A stretch of DNA of 64,000 bases, taken from Marivirga lumbricoides. Its GTDB lineage: Bacteria; Bacteroidota; Bacteroidia; Cytophagales; Cyclobacteriaceae. Both the position numbers and the translations under genes were made by a program. The stretch covers positions 372,001-436,000 of the forward strand of contig NZ_BMEC01000003.1 in NCBI RefSeq assembly GCF_014636295.1, given 5' to 3'. The notes beneath the pieces were generated by a model, which was not told the origin of the DNA, did no database searches, and was given only the letters and a program-made list of their open reading frames with translations. Of this stretch, positions 35,977 through 46,477 are shown in pieces (the stretch's first letter is position 1; each line of letters starts with the position of its first letter).

Positions 35977-37686
35977 ATGGAATTAGTAATAAAAGAAAGA
36001 ACTTTTCTTCCCAAAGATTTTAAAGTGAAAGACTGGGAAGGTCTGAAACCTTATTTTGAAAAATTGCTTGCAGCTGATATTTCTTCAGAAGAAGCATTAA
36101 AGCAATGGTTTCATCAAATGAGTGAGTTAGAGGCAGTGGTTTCTGAAGATATGGCCTGGCGCTATATAAAAATGACATGCGATACCACAGATCAGCAATT
36201 ATCAGAGGCTTTTGAATATTTTGTTAGAGAAATTCAACCGCATATCGCTCCTCTATCAGATCAGTTAAATAAGAAAGCTTTGGCATCTCCACAGCTGGAA
36301 AACTTGAAAAAGCAGAAAGGGTTCGATATCATGATTCGGGGAATGGAGAAAGATGTCAAGATTTTTAGAGAAGAAAATATCCCGATTGACACAGAAATTC
36401 AAAGTCTTTCCCAAAAATTCGGTTCTATTTCCGGAGCCATGTCAGTGGAACACGATGGTCAGGAGTTGACTTTGCAGCAGGCTGCTGTAAAGCTTCAATC
36501 AACCGATAGAAAGCTAAGAGAACAAATATATCATAAGATTGCTGACAGAAGGCTGGAGGATAAAGAGAAATTAGATGATTTATTTAATCAGCTGATTGAG
36601 CTGCGAACAAAGGTTGCGAAGAATGCAGGTTTCAGCAACTTCCGTGATTATATGTTTACAGCTATGGGCAGGTTTGATTATGAGCCTCAGGATTGCTTTG
36701 ATTTTCATCAGTCCGTTAAATCGGAAGTAGTACCTCTTTTGGATGATATTGCTAAAGAAAGAAAAGACAAATTGAAGTTGGACACTTTAAGGCCTTGGGA
36801 TAAAGCAGTTGACATTTCAGGAAAAGAAGCTTTAACCCCTTTTGAGGGCGCTAAAGATCTGACACAAAAAACCATTGAGGTTTTCTCTAAATTGGACCCT
36901 TTTCTGGGAGATTGCTTGAAGAAAATGGAAGAAATGGGGCACTTGGATCTCGAATCGAGAAAAGGGAAGTCTCCGGGAGGATATAATTATCCTTTATCAG
37001 AAACAGGCGTTCCTTTCATTTTTATGAATGCTACTTCCACATTGCGGGACATGGTAACGCTCTTGCATGAGGGTGGTCATGCAGTGCATTCTTTCCTGAT
37101 GAATGAGCTGGAGTTAACTGATTTTAAGAACACTCCTTCAGAAGTAGCTGAATTAGCCTCCATGAGTATGGAATTAATTACTATGGATCATTGGGATGTG
37201 TTTTTTAAAAATGAAGATGACCTTAAGAGAGCGAAGAAGGAACACCTGGAGCAAATTATAGAAACGCTGCCATGGGTAGCTACCATTGATAAGTTTCAGC
37301 ATTGGATATACGAAAACCCTGATCATTCCACCGAGCAAAGAACGGAAGAATGGAACAAGATTTTTGATGATTTCTCTGATAGTATAACAGATTGGTCTGG
37401 CCTGGAAGTAAATAAAAGTAAGTTGTGGCAGAAGCAACTGCATTTATATGAAGTACCTTTTTATTATATAGAATATGGAATGGCACAATTGGGTGCCATA
37501 GCAGTGTGGAGAAATTTTAAGAATGATCCGGCAAAGGGCTTGCAGTCGTACATGAATGCTTTAAAACTAGGTTATACCCACAGCATTCCTGAAATATATG
37601 AAGCAGCAGATATCAAATTTGATTTTAGTACATCAAATATTAAAACTCTGATGAACTTTGTGAAGGAGGAGCTTGAAAAAATCTAA
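35977..37686 (+). CDS. M3 family oligoendopeptidase
   Basis: 569 residues from ATG 35977; an in-frame GTG (35959) lies on the tail of the preceding terminator and is unlikely. The zinc motif HEGGH in MVTLLHEGGHAVHSFLM, with the third ligand Glu in FKNTPSEVAELASMSME, is that of family M3 (PepF/thimet-like), as are NATSTLRDMVTL and YYIEYGMAQLGAIAVWRNF. No signal peptide, so a cytoplasmic enzyme that degrades short peptides. A terminator follows, then the repeat island. Confidence 0.93.
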   Translation: MELVIKERTFLPKDFKVKDWEGLKPYFEKLLAADISSEEALKQWFHQMSELEAVVSEDMAWRYIKMTCDTTDQQLSEAFEYFVREIQPHIAPLSDQLNKKALASPQLENLKKQKGFDIMIRGMEKDVKIFREENIPIDTEIQSLSQKFGSISGAMSVEHDGQELTLQQAAVKLQSTDRKLREQIYHKIADRRLEDKEKLDDLFNQLIELRTKVAKNAGFSNFRDYMFTAMGRFDYEPQDCFDFHQSVKSEVVPLLDDIAKERKDKLKLDTLRPWDKAVDISGKEALTPFEGAKDLTQKTIEVFSKLDPFLGDCLKKMEEMGHLDLESRKGKSPGGYNYPLSETGVPFIFMNATSTLRDMVTLLHEGGHAVHSFLMNELELTDFKNTPSEVAELASMSMELITMDHWDVFFKNEDDLKRAKKEHLEQIIETLPWVATIDKFQHWIYENPDHSTEQRTEEWNKIFDDFSDSITDWSGLEVNKSKLWQKQLHLYEVPFYYIEYGMAQLGAIAVWRNFKNDPAKGLQSYMNALKLGYTHSIPEIYEAADIKFDFSTSNIKTLMNFVKEELEKI

Positions 37687-37732
37687 ATCAGGTGTTTTCT
37701 GTGACTAATCTAACTAGTCATGAAATAATTAA

Positions 37733-37768
37733 AATCCTGATCGATGTAAATTGATCAGGATTTTTTTT
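37733..37768 (+). terminator. Terminator after the M3 peptidase
   Basis: AATCCTGATC (37733-37742) pairs perfectly with GATCAGGATT (37753-37762), followed by eight T's. Confidence 0.92.
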
Positions 37769-38040
37769 GCGAATAATTGTCCTCTAATTAGTTGACTTAT
37801 ATACATTTAGTGTTTGCTTATTTAGGTCTTCTTTTTTCACTGGTCTGCGGCTTACAGTCCAGCAAAAAGAGGAAGGTCTGTGAGCCACAGACCTTGGTTC
37901 TAAATCTTGATGGAAAGAAAAATGCCAATCAGCTGGTTATTGTGAGGTACGAAGCAATCTTGGTAATTAAGTGTCACCTAAAATCAAATGGTTATTGCGA
38001 GCGCAGCGCGGCAATCTTTTTGTTCCAGGTGCTCTGTGCC

Positions 38041-39288
38041 ATAAGATAGTTTTTTTACTCAAATTACCATTAGCACCGTCATTCCCACGCAACTTGTCCC
38101 GATCATTATCGGGAGGTGGGAATCTGTCCATTTCAACAGCATGTTGAAATAACTTCTTTTTTATAGGGTTGGCAGTGCTATAAACCTGAGTTAAATTCTT
38201 AATTTATTTCAAAGTCCGTCAGAGCTTTCCGGTTGGGCGAGGAAGGGACGCTATTTTTATTAATCGAACTCAGTTATCTCCTGCAATTAAATAGTCACTG
38301 CCAGAAACGAAGCAATCTTTTCTATTACTCTATAAAATCCCGGTAATGAAATTTCATTTCATTGAAAAGATCCCTGATAATTTTTTCCGTTGCTCTCCAA
38401 AAATTTCTGGGATGACGATAATTGCTGCCTTTTGTGCTGACAAATACATCATAGTGCCTGTTGATTGAGATCGTTTTTTCCCACTGGTCTGAGGCTTACA
38501 GTCCAGCAAAAAGGGGAAGGTCTGTGAGCCACAGACCTTGGTTTTTCTGTTCATTTGTGCAATAAGATAGTTTTTTTACTCAAATTACAATTAGCACGTC
38601 ATTCCCTTGCAGAAGGGAATCTGTCCATTTCAACAGCATGTTGAAATAACTTCTTTTTTATAGGATTGCCTTTGCTATAAAACCGCAATAAAACAGTCAT
38701 TGCCAGAAACGAAGCAATCGTATCTAGAGCAAAAACAATAAACCCGACCCTGCAATTCTCTTAAGGTTCGTCATTGCGAAGGAGGTACGACTGAAGCAAC
38801 CTTAAGAGGTTTAAATCATTGCGAGGTACGAAGCAATCTTTTCTATTAGTAGACAGCCAACTCTCAATAGCATTTCATAGCACGCAGATTCCTTCATTCA
38901 AATGCTCAACAAGTTGTGCATATAGAACTCGGAATGACCAGATATTGAGTGATGATAGTACCTGCCACCCTCTTTCGAAAATAAATCCTGATAGAAATAA
39001 AATTCCAATCAACTGGTTATTGCGAGCGCAGCGCGGCAATCTTTTCTATTACTCTATAAAATCCCAGTAATGAAATTTCATTTCATTGAAAAGATCCCTG
39101 ATAATTTTTTCCGTTGCTCTCCAAAAATTTCGGGGATGACGATAATTGCCGGCTTTTGTGGTGCTGACAAATACATCATAGTGCCTGTTGATTGAGATCG
39201 TTTTTTCCCACTGGTCTGCGGCTTACAGTCCAGCAAAAAGGGGAAGGTCTGTGAGCCACAGATCTTGGTTTTTCTGTTTATTTGTGTA
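38041..39288. repeat. 1.25 kb tandem repeat, copy 1
   Basis: Aligned with 39289-40445 at an offset of 1247-1248. From about 38236 to 39161 I see no difference from the second copy; the first 200 bp have scattered changes. It is built from alternating units of about 520 and 727 bp that share a core, so it probably arose by unequal crossing-over between cores. Confidence 0.9.
38758..38808. repeat. Nested hairpin inside the tandem unit
   Basis: CTCTTAAGGTT (38758-38768) pairs perfectly over 11 bp with AACCTTAAGAG (38798-38808); inside it are ATTGCG and GAAGCAA of the type (c) family. The same structure recurs 1247 bp downstream (40005-40055). Confidence 0.75.
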
Positions 39289-40445
39289 ATAAGATAGTTT
39301 TTTTACTCAAATTACAATTAGAACGTCATTCCCTCGCAACTTGTCCCGATCATTCTCGGGAGGTGGGAATCTGTCCATTTCAACAGCATGTTGAAATAGT
39401 GTCTTTTTTATAGGATTGGCAGTGCTATAAACCTGAGTTAAATTCTTATTTTGTTTCAAAGTCTGTCAGAGGTTTCCGATTGGGCGAGGAAGGGACGCTA
39501 TTTTTATTAATCGAACTCAGTTATCTCCTGCAATTAAATAGTCACTGCCAGAAACGAAGCAATCTTTTCTATTACTCTATAAAATCCCGGTAATGAAATT
39601 TCATTTCATTGAAAAGATCCCTGATAATTTTTTCCGTTGCTCTCCAAAAATTTCTGGGATGACGATAATTGCTGCCTTTTGTGCTGACAAATACATCATA
39701 GTGCCTGTTGATTGAGATCGTTTTTTCCCACTGGTCTGAGGCTTACAGTCCAGCAAAAAGGGGAAGGTCTGTGAGCCACAGACCTTGGTTTTTCTGTTCA
39801 TTTGTGCAATAAGATAGTTTTTTTACTCAAATTACAATTAGCACGTCATTCCCTTGCAGAAGGGAATCTGTCCATTTCAACAGCATGTTGAAATAACTTC
39901 TTTTTTATAGGATTGCCTTTGCTATAAAACCGCAATAAAACAGTCATTGCCAGAAACGAAGCAATCGTATCTAGAGCAAAAACAATAAACCCGACCCTGC
40001 AATTCTCTTAAGGTTCGTCATTGCGAAGGAGGTACGACTGAAGCAACCTTAAGAGGTTTAAATCATTGCGAGGTACGAAGCAATCTTTTCTATTAGTAGA
40101 CAGCCAACTCTCAATAGCATTTCATAGCACGCAGATTCCTTCATTCAAATGCTCAACAAGTTGTGCATATAGAACTCGGAATGACCAGATATTGAGTGAT
40201 GATAGTACCTGCCACCCTCTTTCGAAAATAAATCCTGATAGAAATAAAATTCCAATCAACTGGTTATTGCGAGCGCAGCGCGGCAATCTTTTCTATTACT
40301 CTATAAAATCCCAGTAATGAAATTTCATTTCATTGAAAAGATCCCTGATAATTTTTTCCGTTGCTCTCCAAAAATTTCGGGGATGACGATAATTGCCGGC
40401 TTTTGTGGTGAAAAATACATAGTGCCTGTTGGTTGAGATCGCTTT
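39289..40445. repeat. 1.25 kb tandem repeat, copy 2 (incomplete at 3' end)
   Basis: Second copy. It stays identical to copy 1 up to about 40408, then diverges at 'gtggtgaaaaatacat' and is cut off before the type (a) palindrome. The sequence after it (40486-40545) carries a degenerate form of the 'ttgggcgagg...attaatcgaact' module that also stands near 38236. Confidence 0.9.
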
Positions 40446-40563
40446 TAGCTCCTGGCTAGTAAGCAAAAGGCCTGGGTCTTTCCGGGTATTTGTCAGCGCG
40501 TTTCCGATTGGGCGAGGCAGGGGCGCCATTTTATTAATCGAACTTAGGTTTCAGCAAAGGCTA

Positions 40564-42588
40564 CTAATTAGCAATTTCAAAGCTGACGAAGAAACTTGCC
40601 CCTTTCCCTTTTGCGCTTTCAACCCATATTTTCCCATTCATGGCATCTATATACTTTTTCACAATTGAAAGTCCCAAACCGGTGGAGGTTTCATTGCCGG
40701 TTGGTGTAGCACTTAGTTTCTGATATCTTACGAATAATTTACTGATATCGCTCTCGCTTAAGCCTTGTCCCTGATCCTTTATCATACATACAGCCTTAGA
40801 GCCCTGAACAGAGAGTTTAATAAAGATACTTTTATCGATTGGAGAAAATTTGATAGCATTTGAAAGCAGGTTTTCCATTATCTGCTCCACATAACTATGA
40901 TCTGCTTCAATAATGGCTTGTTCGTTAATGGAAGAATGGATGTGGATTTTCTTATTGCTGGCTTCTAATTTGAATCTATCAATTGTTGATTCAATTACCC
41001 TTGCAAGATTTACTTTTTCCAGGTTTAACTTAGTTCCCTGAGCTTCAATTTCTTCAGTATTCAATATTTTTGTAACCATATTTATGAGGCGATATGAAGA
41101 GTCTTTAATCATTCCTAAATACTCCTGTGTTTTACTATTGTCTCGCTCATGAGTAAGTTTAATCACATCCGTTAGTGCAATAATATTATTAAGCGGATTT
41201 TTCAGATCATGTGCTACAACGCTTATGATGTTATTTTTCTCTGCATTTATAGCGTTTAATTTATTGTTTTGAAGCACTATCTCATATTTCTGAAGATTGA
41301 TTTTTTGATTCTTTCTTGCTAAATCTTTTCCTAACTTCTTTTGCTTGAGGTAATAGGTAAAAATAATTAGGGCAAAAATAAGTACTAATGCAGCTATAAG
41401 TGCTATAAAATTAGCCTGTAGGGATTTTTGCTGTAATTGCAATTCTTTTATAGCCAACTCATTTATTGTTTCTTCCTGACGGACCTCTAATTCAATGCCA
41501 TTTATACTTCTTCTTGAGTTTTCTTCAAATTGTGCTTCCCTTAAATTCACGTATAGGTTTTGAAAAAAGAATGCGCTGTCAAATTGTTTCTTTTGAAAGT
41601 ATATTTTTTTGTAAAGGTCATAGTTTTCCAGCAACCTATCTTTTGCTTGAATTTGAGAAGCAATATCGTGGCTAATATTAAGATAATAAAATGCTGAATC
41701 CAGCTCTGAAGAGATAGAATTCATTTTACTTAGGTAGTAATAAATTTCAGAGATACCTTTAAGGTCTTTGATTTCTTCCCTTAAATGAAGGGCCTGCATA
41801 AACTGCGCTTTGGAGATCGCTGCTGACTCAGTATGAAAGTAAGTTTTTCCTAAGCCGCTGTAAGCCATTGCCTGCCACTTTTTGTAATTGTACTTTTTTG
41901 CAATTTCTGCTGATTGTTTAAAGTAGTTCTCGGCTTCAGTAAATTTATCCTGTGCCAGATAAGTATGCCCCACATTGCTTAATGAATAAGCTAAAGTATT
42001 CATATCATTGATCGCTCTGGATAACTCTAAGGCTTCCGTGAAATAATTTTCAGCAGTGTTAAATTCTTTAAATTTTAGGTGAATAAGGCCTACATTATTG
42101 AGTACATAACTGAGAGAGTAATCCGGCTTTATTTTTCTTTTTAGCTTTAGTGCCCTGTAGCAATTATCAAAAGCTTCAGAATAGTTGCCCAAATTATAAT
42201 GAATGAATCCTAAATTATTTAATGCACTGGAAATGATGACTGTGTCAGCAGTTTGGTAGGCCAGTTCCAGCGAATTCATGGTATATGATAAACTTAAATC
42301 ATAATTTCCCTTATAAGTATACACACCCCCGAGAAGCCTGAGGGAAATAGATTGCAACTCTTTGTTGTTGAGTTTTTTAGATAGTTCAATTGAATTAAAA
42401 GCATATTCCTCCGCTTTAACCGGATTTGTAAGCCAAAGCTCTAAAATTAACTCATGAAGTATTCGTACTCTTTCTTCTCCTTCAGAATGTGAAAGTAACT
42501 CATGAAGTTTGTCTACTTTACTGTTCTCACAATATCCTATACTGAAACTTGCTAAAAATATGAAAAAACAAATAGTCAACTTCTCCAT
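40564..42588 (-). CDS. TPR sensor histidine kinase, orphan
   Basis: 674 residues. Signal peptide (ending SIGYC), periplasmic TPR array (about 30-340) with repeats such as NNLGFIHYNLGNYSEAFDNCYRALKL, membrane helix (NFIALIAALVLIFALIIFTYYL, about 395-415), coiled coil, HisKA dimerisation domain with the phospho-acceptor His in VVAHDLKNPLNNIIAL, and a HATPase domain with N-box ENLLSNAIKFSP, G1 DQGQGLS and G2 GLGLSIVKKYI. It should phosphorylate a response regulator after a periplasmic signal, but no regulator gene is adjacent. It ends at the edge of the repeat island. Confidence 0.93.
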   Translation of the reverse strand: MEKLTICFFIFLASFSIGYCENSKVDKLHELLSHSEGEERVRILHELILELWLTNPVKAEEYAFNSIELSKKLNNKELQSISLRLLGGVYTYKGNYDLSLSYTMNSLELAYQTADTVIISSALNNLGFIHYNLGNYSEAFDNCYRALKLKRKIKPDYSLSYVLNNVGLIHLKFKEFNTAENYFTEALELSRAINDMNTLAYSLSNVGHTYLAQDKFTEAENYFKQSAEIAKKYNYKKWQAMAYSGLGKTYFHTESAAISKAQFMQALHLREEIKDLKGISEIYYYLSKMNSISSELDSAFYYLNISHDIASQIQAKDRLLENYDLYKKIYFQKKQFDSAFFFQNLYVNLREAQFEENSRRSINGIELEVRQEETINELAIKELQLQQKSLQANFIALIAALVLIFALIIFTYYLKQKKLGKDLARKNQKINLQKYEIVLQNNKLNAINAEKNNIISVVAHDLKNPLNNIIALTDVIKLTHERDNSKTQEYLGMIKDSSYRLINMVTKILNTEEIEAQGTKLNLEKVNLARVIESTIDRFKLEASNKKIHIHSSINEQAIIEADHSYVEQIMENLLSNAIKFSPIDKSIFIKLSVQGSKAVCMIKDQGQGLSESDISKLFVRYQKLSATPTGNETSTGLGLSIVKKYIDAMNGKIWVESAKGKGASFFVSFEIAN

Positions 42589-42836
42589 CTACCTCTATTT
42601 AAATGATTTAATATAACAAAAATTAAGCTTTGCATGGGGAGTAATCGAGCAGTGATATAAATAAGAAGGTATAAGTCTGTTTAGGTAAGATGAAAGATTA
42701 TAGATAAGCGCTTTTTTTGTTAATCATGCTATCAAATATAATGTATATGTTCTTCGATAAATTTAAAATTCACATCAATATGAGAAGCGAATGAGCTGGT
42801 ATTTTGGAAACTATTATAAATATATAATGCAGTTAC

Positions 42837-43172
42837 TTATTTTTTAACATATATCCAGGCTTTTTTGCCTGATGCCAATAGTACTTCTACTCTTTTATAA
42901 TCACTTACTTCATAAGCATCAGATTGTGCTAATTCTTCATCAGTAATTTCAAAGACTGTTCCTGAAATGAAATCCTCATCATTTAAAGAAGGTACTGCAA
43001 TAGGATGTGAAGCCAGCCCACTCCTTAAAAGCACCATTTCATCTTGTATGGGTAAATCCTCAAGTCTGTATGCTTTAATTTGATCGGGCAAACCTTCCAG
43101 TAACCTCCCAAATGATTCCATCTGTACTTTTTTTAGTTGCAATGTTCCGTAGGAGAATAACAGGTGATTCAT
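42837..43172 (-). CDS. Gamma-glutamylcyclotransferase-like (GGCT/AIG2) protein
   Basis: 111 residues of the short GGCT-like family. The N-terminal LFSYGTLQ is the substrate-binding YGxL motif; the acidic residue expected to be catalytic is in SDAYEVSDYKRVEV. The family converts gamma-glutamyl amines or dipeptides to 5-oxoproline; the exact substrate is unknown. Same strand as the E1 dehydrogenase gene, which lies upstream with 128 nt between. Confidence 0.85.
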   Translation of the reverse strand: MNHLLFSYGTLQLKKVQMESFGRLLEGLPDQIKAYRLEDLPIQDEMVLLRSGLASHPIAVPSLNDEDFISGTVFEITDEELAQSDAYEVSDYKRVEVLLASGKKAWIYVKK

Positions 43173-43300
43173 TTATTAATTCTTATTTTATTTCAGTTTT
43201 TGAGATGGTTAAAATTAAGTTAATAACTATCAAGGTGCGTCATCGTAAGTTAGTCAGCCCTGCCTTTGCTAAAATGTCATTCTTATTAATCTGACTCAGG

Positions 43301-45418
43301 TTAATAATTCAAAAGCTTCTCAATTTCTGCACTTACTTTTTCAGCATTAGGGAGCATTGCTTTTTCCCATAACACATTTAAGCCAATGGCTGGTAAATTA
43401 AGTGCACCATACGCAGTTACAGGTGCATCCAGCTTTTGAAAGCAATGTTGATTCAATCTTCCTTCCAAGGATTCAGCAAAAGAATTAAGCAGTGGTTCTT
43501 CTGTTAAAATTAATGCTTTTCCATGCGCTTCCACACGCTCTTTTACAGTTTCCCAGTCTAACGGATTCAATGTGCGTAAATCTATGATTTCCACTTGTCC
43601 GGCATATTGTTTAGAAGCTTCTTTAGCCCAATAAACTCCCATACCATAAGTTACGATAACCATCGATTCCCCGGATTCAATTTTCTCTTCTTCAGCTTCC
43701 TGAGCGATTCTGGCTTTACCTAAAGGCACAATATAGTCAGCATCAGGTTCCCAGGTTTTGGCTTCATCTGTTCCCGGCACTTTAGACCAATACAAACCTT
43801 TGTGTTCCAGAAAAACTACAGGGTTAGGATCCAGAAAAGCAGCTTTCATCAATCCTTTCATATCAGCAGCATTAGATGGGTACACCACTTTTATCCCTCT
43901 GATGGTTAATAAAGTGGATTCTATACTTCCTGAGTGATAAGGCCCTCCGCCTCCATAGGCACCAATGGGTACACGAATTAATGATTGAATAGGAAATTGT
44001 CCGTTTGATAAATAGCAGGATTTTGAAAGCTCTTCCACCAGCTGATTCATGCCAGGCCAAATATAATCGGCAAACTGGATTTCTACTATAGGCTTAGCAC
44101 CTACTGCAGACATGCCTGCTGTGCTTCCTACAATATAAGCTTCCTGAATTGGCGTATTAAAAACTCTTCCATCGCCATACTTTTTGGCTAGGTTAGCAGC
44201 TTCCCGGAAGACACCACCTAAGGTGCCACCCACATCCTGTCCATAAAACAACGCTTCAGGATACTCCTGCATAATATCATCTACAGCATGTAAAGCAGCA
44301 TCAACCATCACCACTTTTTCTGCGCCTTCAGGTTTTCTTACGCCTTTTTCTTCTGTTACCGGAGTGGGTACAAATTCATGTTTTTCTACATCAGCAGGAT
44401 CAGGATCCTCTGCCTGCAATGCCTGCTCATAGGCTTCATTGGCAATGGAAATAGCTTCGTCCTGCAGTTTTAGTAGTTCAGCTTCATCAATGTGAAGGTC
44501 AAGTAAATATTGATGGAATTTAGGAATAGGGTCGCCTATGGTGTGAAGCTCCAAGTCATCATCTGTCCGGTACCATTCCTTTCTCACCCCTGAAGTGTGA
44601 TGTCCTAAAAGCGGGCAATTAGCATGCAGTAAAACAGGTCCTTTTCTGTTTCTAACATGTGCTATAGCCTGCTCCATTTTGTGGTAAGAATCTACAAAGT
44701 CGGTTCCATTGGCCCTAATTCTTTTTAAACCTTTAAAGCCAGCGGCAAAATCGTAGGCATCCATGGCGCGCATTTCTTTTCCTGTTGCAGAAATACCCCA
44801 ATCATTATCCTGGATAAGGTAAATAATAGGTAACTCTTTGAGAACAGCCATTTGGAAAGCTTCTGACACTTCACCTTCTGTAACCGATCCATCTCCCAGA
44901 GAGCAAATTACTACGGGTTTTTCTCCATCAGTGCCCAAACCATGAGCCTCTTTAAATTTGAGGCCGTGAGCCATGCCGGTAGCAGGAATAGCCTGCATTC
45001 CCGTGGCAGAACTTTGATGAGGGATGACAGGAAAGCCTTCTCTTTTGAGTGAAGGGTGATTGTAATAAGTACGTCCGCCAGAGAAAGGGTCATCCTTTTT
45101 AGCCATCAGCTGAAGCATGAGTTCGTAAGGCTCAAGGCCGAGCCCCAGTAAGAAAGACTCATCTCTATAGTACGGAGAAGCAAAATCTATAGGTTTTAAT
45201 TGCATAGCAGTAGCTAGCTGAATAGCTTCATGGCCTCTGGAAGTACTGTGTACATATTTTGAAGCTATGGTTTTGTTTTCATCATAAATTTCAGCCATTC
45301 TTTTGGCCGTGTGCATCAAACGATATGCCTTTAATAAAACCTCTTCTGCTATTTTCTCCTGACTTTTATTACTGGTTTTCGTACTCATTCTTCTTTTATT
45401 TTCTACCTTCGTTTCCAC
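43301..45418 (-). CDS. Fused alpha-ketoacid dehydrogenase E1 (alpha+beta)
   Basis: 705 residues. The first half is E1-alpha: thiamin-diphosphate motif GDGSVTEGEVSEAF...NDWGIS and the phosphorylation-loop-like GHHTSGVRKEWYR. The second half, from about residue 370, is E1-beta: LFYGQDVGGTLGGVFREA, FNTPIQEAYIVGSTAGMSAVG and EIQFADYIWPGMNQLVEE. Fusion in one chain is the Bacteroidota form of branched-chain 2-oxoacid (or pyruvate) dehydrogenase E1. E2 and E3 are not in the window. A second possible start is Met11 (45388). It starts 77 nt from the divergent hemF. Confidence 0.92.
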   Translation of the reverse strand: METKVENKRRMSTKTSNKSQEKIAEEVLLKAYRLMHTAKRMAEIYDENKTIASKYVHSTSRGHEAIQLATAMQLKPIDFASPYYRDESFLLGLGLEPYELMLQLMAKKDDPFSGGRTYYNHPSLKREGFPVIPHQSSATGMQAIPATGMAHGLKFKEAHGLGTDGEKPVVICSLGDGSVTEGEVSEAFQMAVLKELPIIYLIQDNDWGISATGKEMRAMDAYDFAAGFKGLKRIRANGTDFVDSYHKMEQAIAHVRNRKGPVLLHANCPLLGHHTSGVRKEWYRTDDDLELHTIGDPIPKFHQYLLDLHIDEAELLKLQDEAISIANEAYEQALQAEDPDPADVEKHEFVPTPVTEEKGVRKPEGAEKVVMVDAALHAVDDIMQEYPEALFYGQDVGGTLGGVFREAANLAKKYGDGRVFNTPIQEAYIVGSTAGMSAVGAKPIVEIQFADYIWPGMNQLVEELSKSCYLSNGQFPIQSLIRVPIGAYGGGGPYHSGSIESTLLTIRGIKVVYPSNAADMKGLMKAAFLDPNPVVFLEHKGLYWSKVPGTDEAKTWEPDADYIVPLGKARIAQEAEEEKIESGESMVIVTYGMGVYWAKEASKQYAGQVEIIDLRTLNPLDWETVKERVEAHGKALILTEEPLLNSFAESLEGRLNQHCFQKLDAPVTAYGALNLPAIGLNVLWEKAMLPNAEKVSAEIEKLLNY

Positions 45419-45494
45419 TCAAAATTAGTTAATTTTGGCCTAAGGATAAGCGAATTATTTACAAATTTGATGAGCACAAAATATAGTTGGATTA

Positions 45495-46409
45495 ATGGCA
45501 CTTACTAAAGAAATAATTAGTGACTGGTTTCAGTCACTGCAATCAGATATATGCGAAGCAGTAGAAAAAGAGGATGGAAAAGGTGAATTCAGGACTGATC
45601 AATGGGAACATGCCAATGGGGGCGGTGGGGAATCGCGTATTTTGCTGAATGGAAAGGTGTTAGAGAAAGCAGGTGTTAATTTTTCTGCTGTGGAGGGCGA
45701 TGCACCGGAAGCATTATTAACAACTTTGGAGGTTAAAAAAGAGAGTGATGAGCAATTGAGGTTCTTTGCCTCAGGTGTATCCATTGTAATGCATCCGAAA
45801 AGTCCGATGGTGCCCATCATCCACATGAATGTACGTTATTTTGAGCTAAGCAATGGAGTGTACTGGTTTGGAGGAGGCATTGACCTTACTCCTCATATTG
45901 TTGATAAAACACAGGCAGCATACTTTCACAAGCAACTGAAAAAAGTTTGTGATGTGCATGATCAGGATTATTACCCTAAGTTTAAAAAATGGGCAGATGA
46001 TTATTTCTTTCTCCCGCACAGAAATGAAACCCGTGGAGTGGGTGGCATCTTTTTCGACAGGTTAAAGGAAGATGTCTCCAAAAGTAAGGAGGATATTTTT
46101 GAGTTTGTAAAAGGAGTAGGGGTGGTTTTTGCACCAACTTACACACATTTAATGCATATTAATAAGGATCAACCTTTTGAGGAGAAACACACTCAATGGC
46201 AAAACTTGAGAAGAGGCCGCTATGTGGAATTTAATCTGGTGTGGGACAGAGGTACAAAGTTTGGACTACAAACAGGAGGTAGAACTGAATCTATTTTAAT
46301 GAGTATGCCGCCTGTAGCACGCTGGGATTATGACTACCAACTGGAGGAGGATTTTGAAAAGGAAACCGCTGCTTTGTTGAAGAAAGATGTGGATTGGTTG
46401 GGAGAGTGA
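45495..46409 (+). CDS. hemF: Coproporphyrinogen III oxidase, oxygen-dependent
   Basis: 304 residues, standard length. It oxidatively decarboxylates coproporphyrinogen III to protoporphyrinogen IX with O2. Diagnostic segments: WEHANGGGGESRIL, HMNVRYFELSNGVYWFGGGIDLTP, PHRNETRGVGGIFFDRL, RRGRYVEFNLVWDRGTKFGLQTGGRTESILMSMPP. Needs oxygen, so the organism is aerobic. A near-match -7 element (TATAGTTG, 45482-45489) ends 5 nt before the ATG. Confidence 0.98.
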   Translation: MALTKEIISDWFQSLQSDICEAVEKEDGKGEFRTDQWEHANGGGGESRILLNGKVLEKAGVNFSAVEGDAPEALLTTLEVKKESDEQLRFFASGVSIVMHPKSPMVPIIHMNVRYFELSNGVYWFGGGIDLTPHIVDKTQAAYFHKQLKKVCDVHDQDYYPKFKKWADDYFFLPHRNETRGVGGIFFDRLKEDVSKSKEDIFEFVKGVGVVFAPTYTHLMHINKDQPFEEKHTQWQNLRRGRYVEFNLVWDRGTKFGLQTGGRTESILMSMPPVARWDYDYQLEEDFEKETAALLKKDVDWLGE

Positions 46410-46465
46410 AACGCTTTTAGTCCTTTCATAGTTAGCTGATTGAATAACTTCTTATACTAAATTCG

Positions 46466-46473
46466 TATATTTG
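46466..46473 (+). promoter_or_regulatory. -7 element TATATTTG, leaderless antitoxin
   Basis: A full TAnnTTTG match ending 4 nt before the antitoxin ATG (46478), the same spacing as at guaA. A TTG at 46440-46442 is 23 nt upstream, longer than usual. Confidence 0.45.
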
Positions 46474-46477
46474 ATTT

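Larger units (their letters stand above)
37837..40445. repeat. Island of REP-like palindromes, no genes
   Basis: No convincing coding frame. At least five palindrome types recur. (a) AAGGTCTGTG/CACAGACCTT with loop AGC at 37873, 38517, 39244 (one mismatch) and 39764. (b) ATTGCGAGC...GCGGCAAT at 37994, 39019 and 40266. (c) ATTGC...GCAAT round GAGGTACGAA at 38818 and 40065. (d) ATTCCC...GGGAAT at about 38080, 38599, 39326 and 39846. (e) ATTTCAACA/TGTTGAAAT at 38130, 38627, 39377 and 39874. A core of roughly 260 bp, from 'attactctataaaatcc' through type (a), recurs at 38320, 39047, 39567 and, shortened, 40294. No transposase is present. Confidence 0.85.

Noticed and set aside
38354-40317. Pairs of identical 66- and 83-codon frames in the repeat island
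   Set aside because: They are identical only because the DNA is duplicated, and they read through hairpins; no start signals or protein-like composition.
37837-40445. A CRISPR array
   Set aside because: Repeats are palindromic, of several kinds and irregularly spaced, with no unique spacers and no cas genes.
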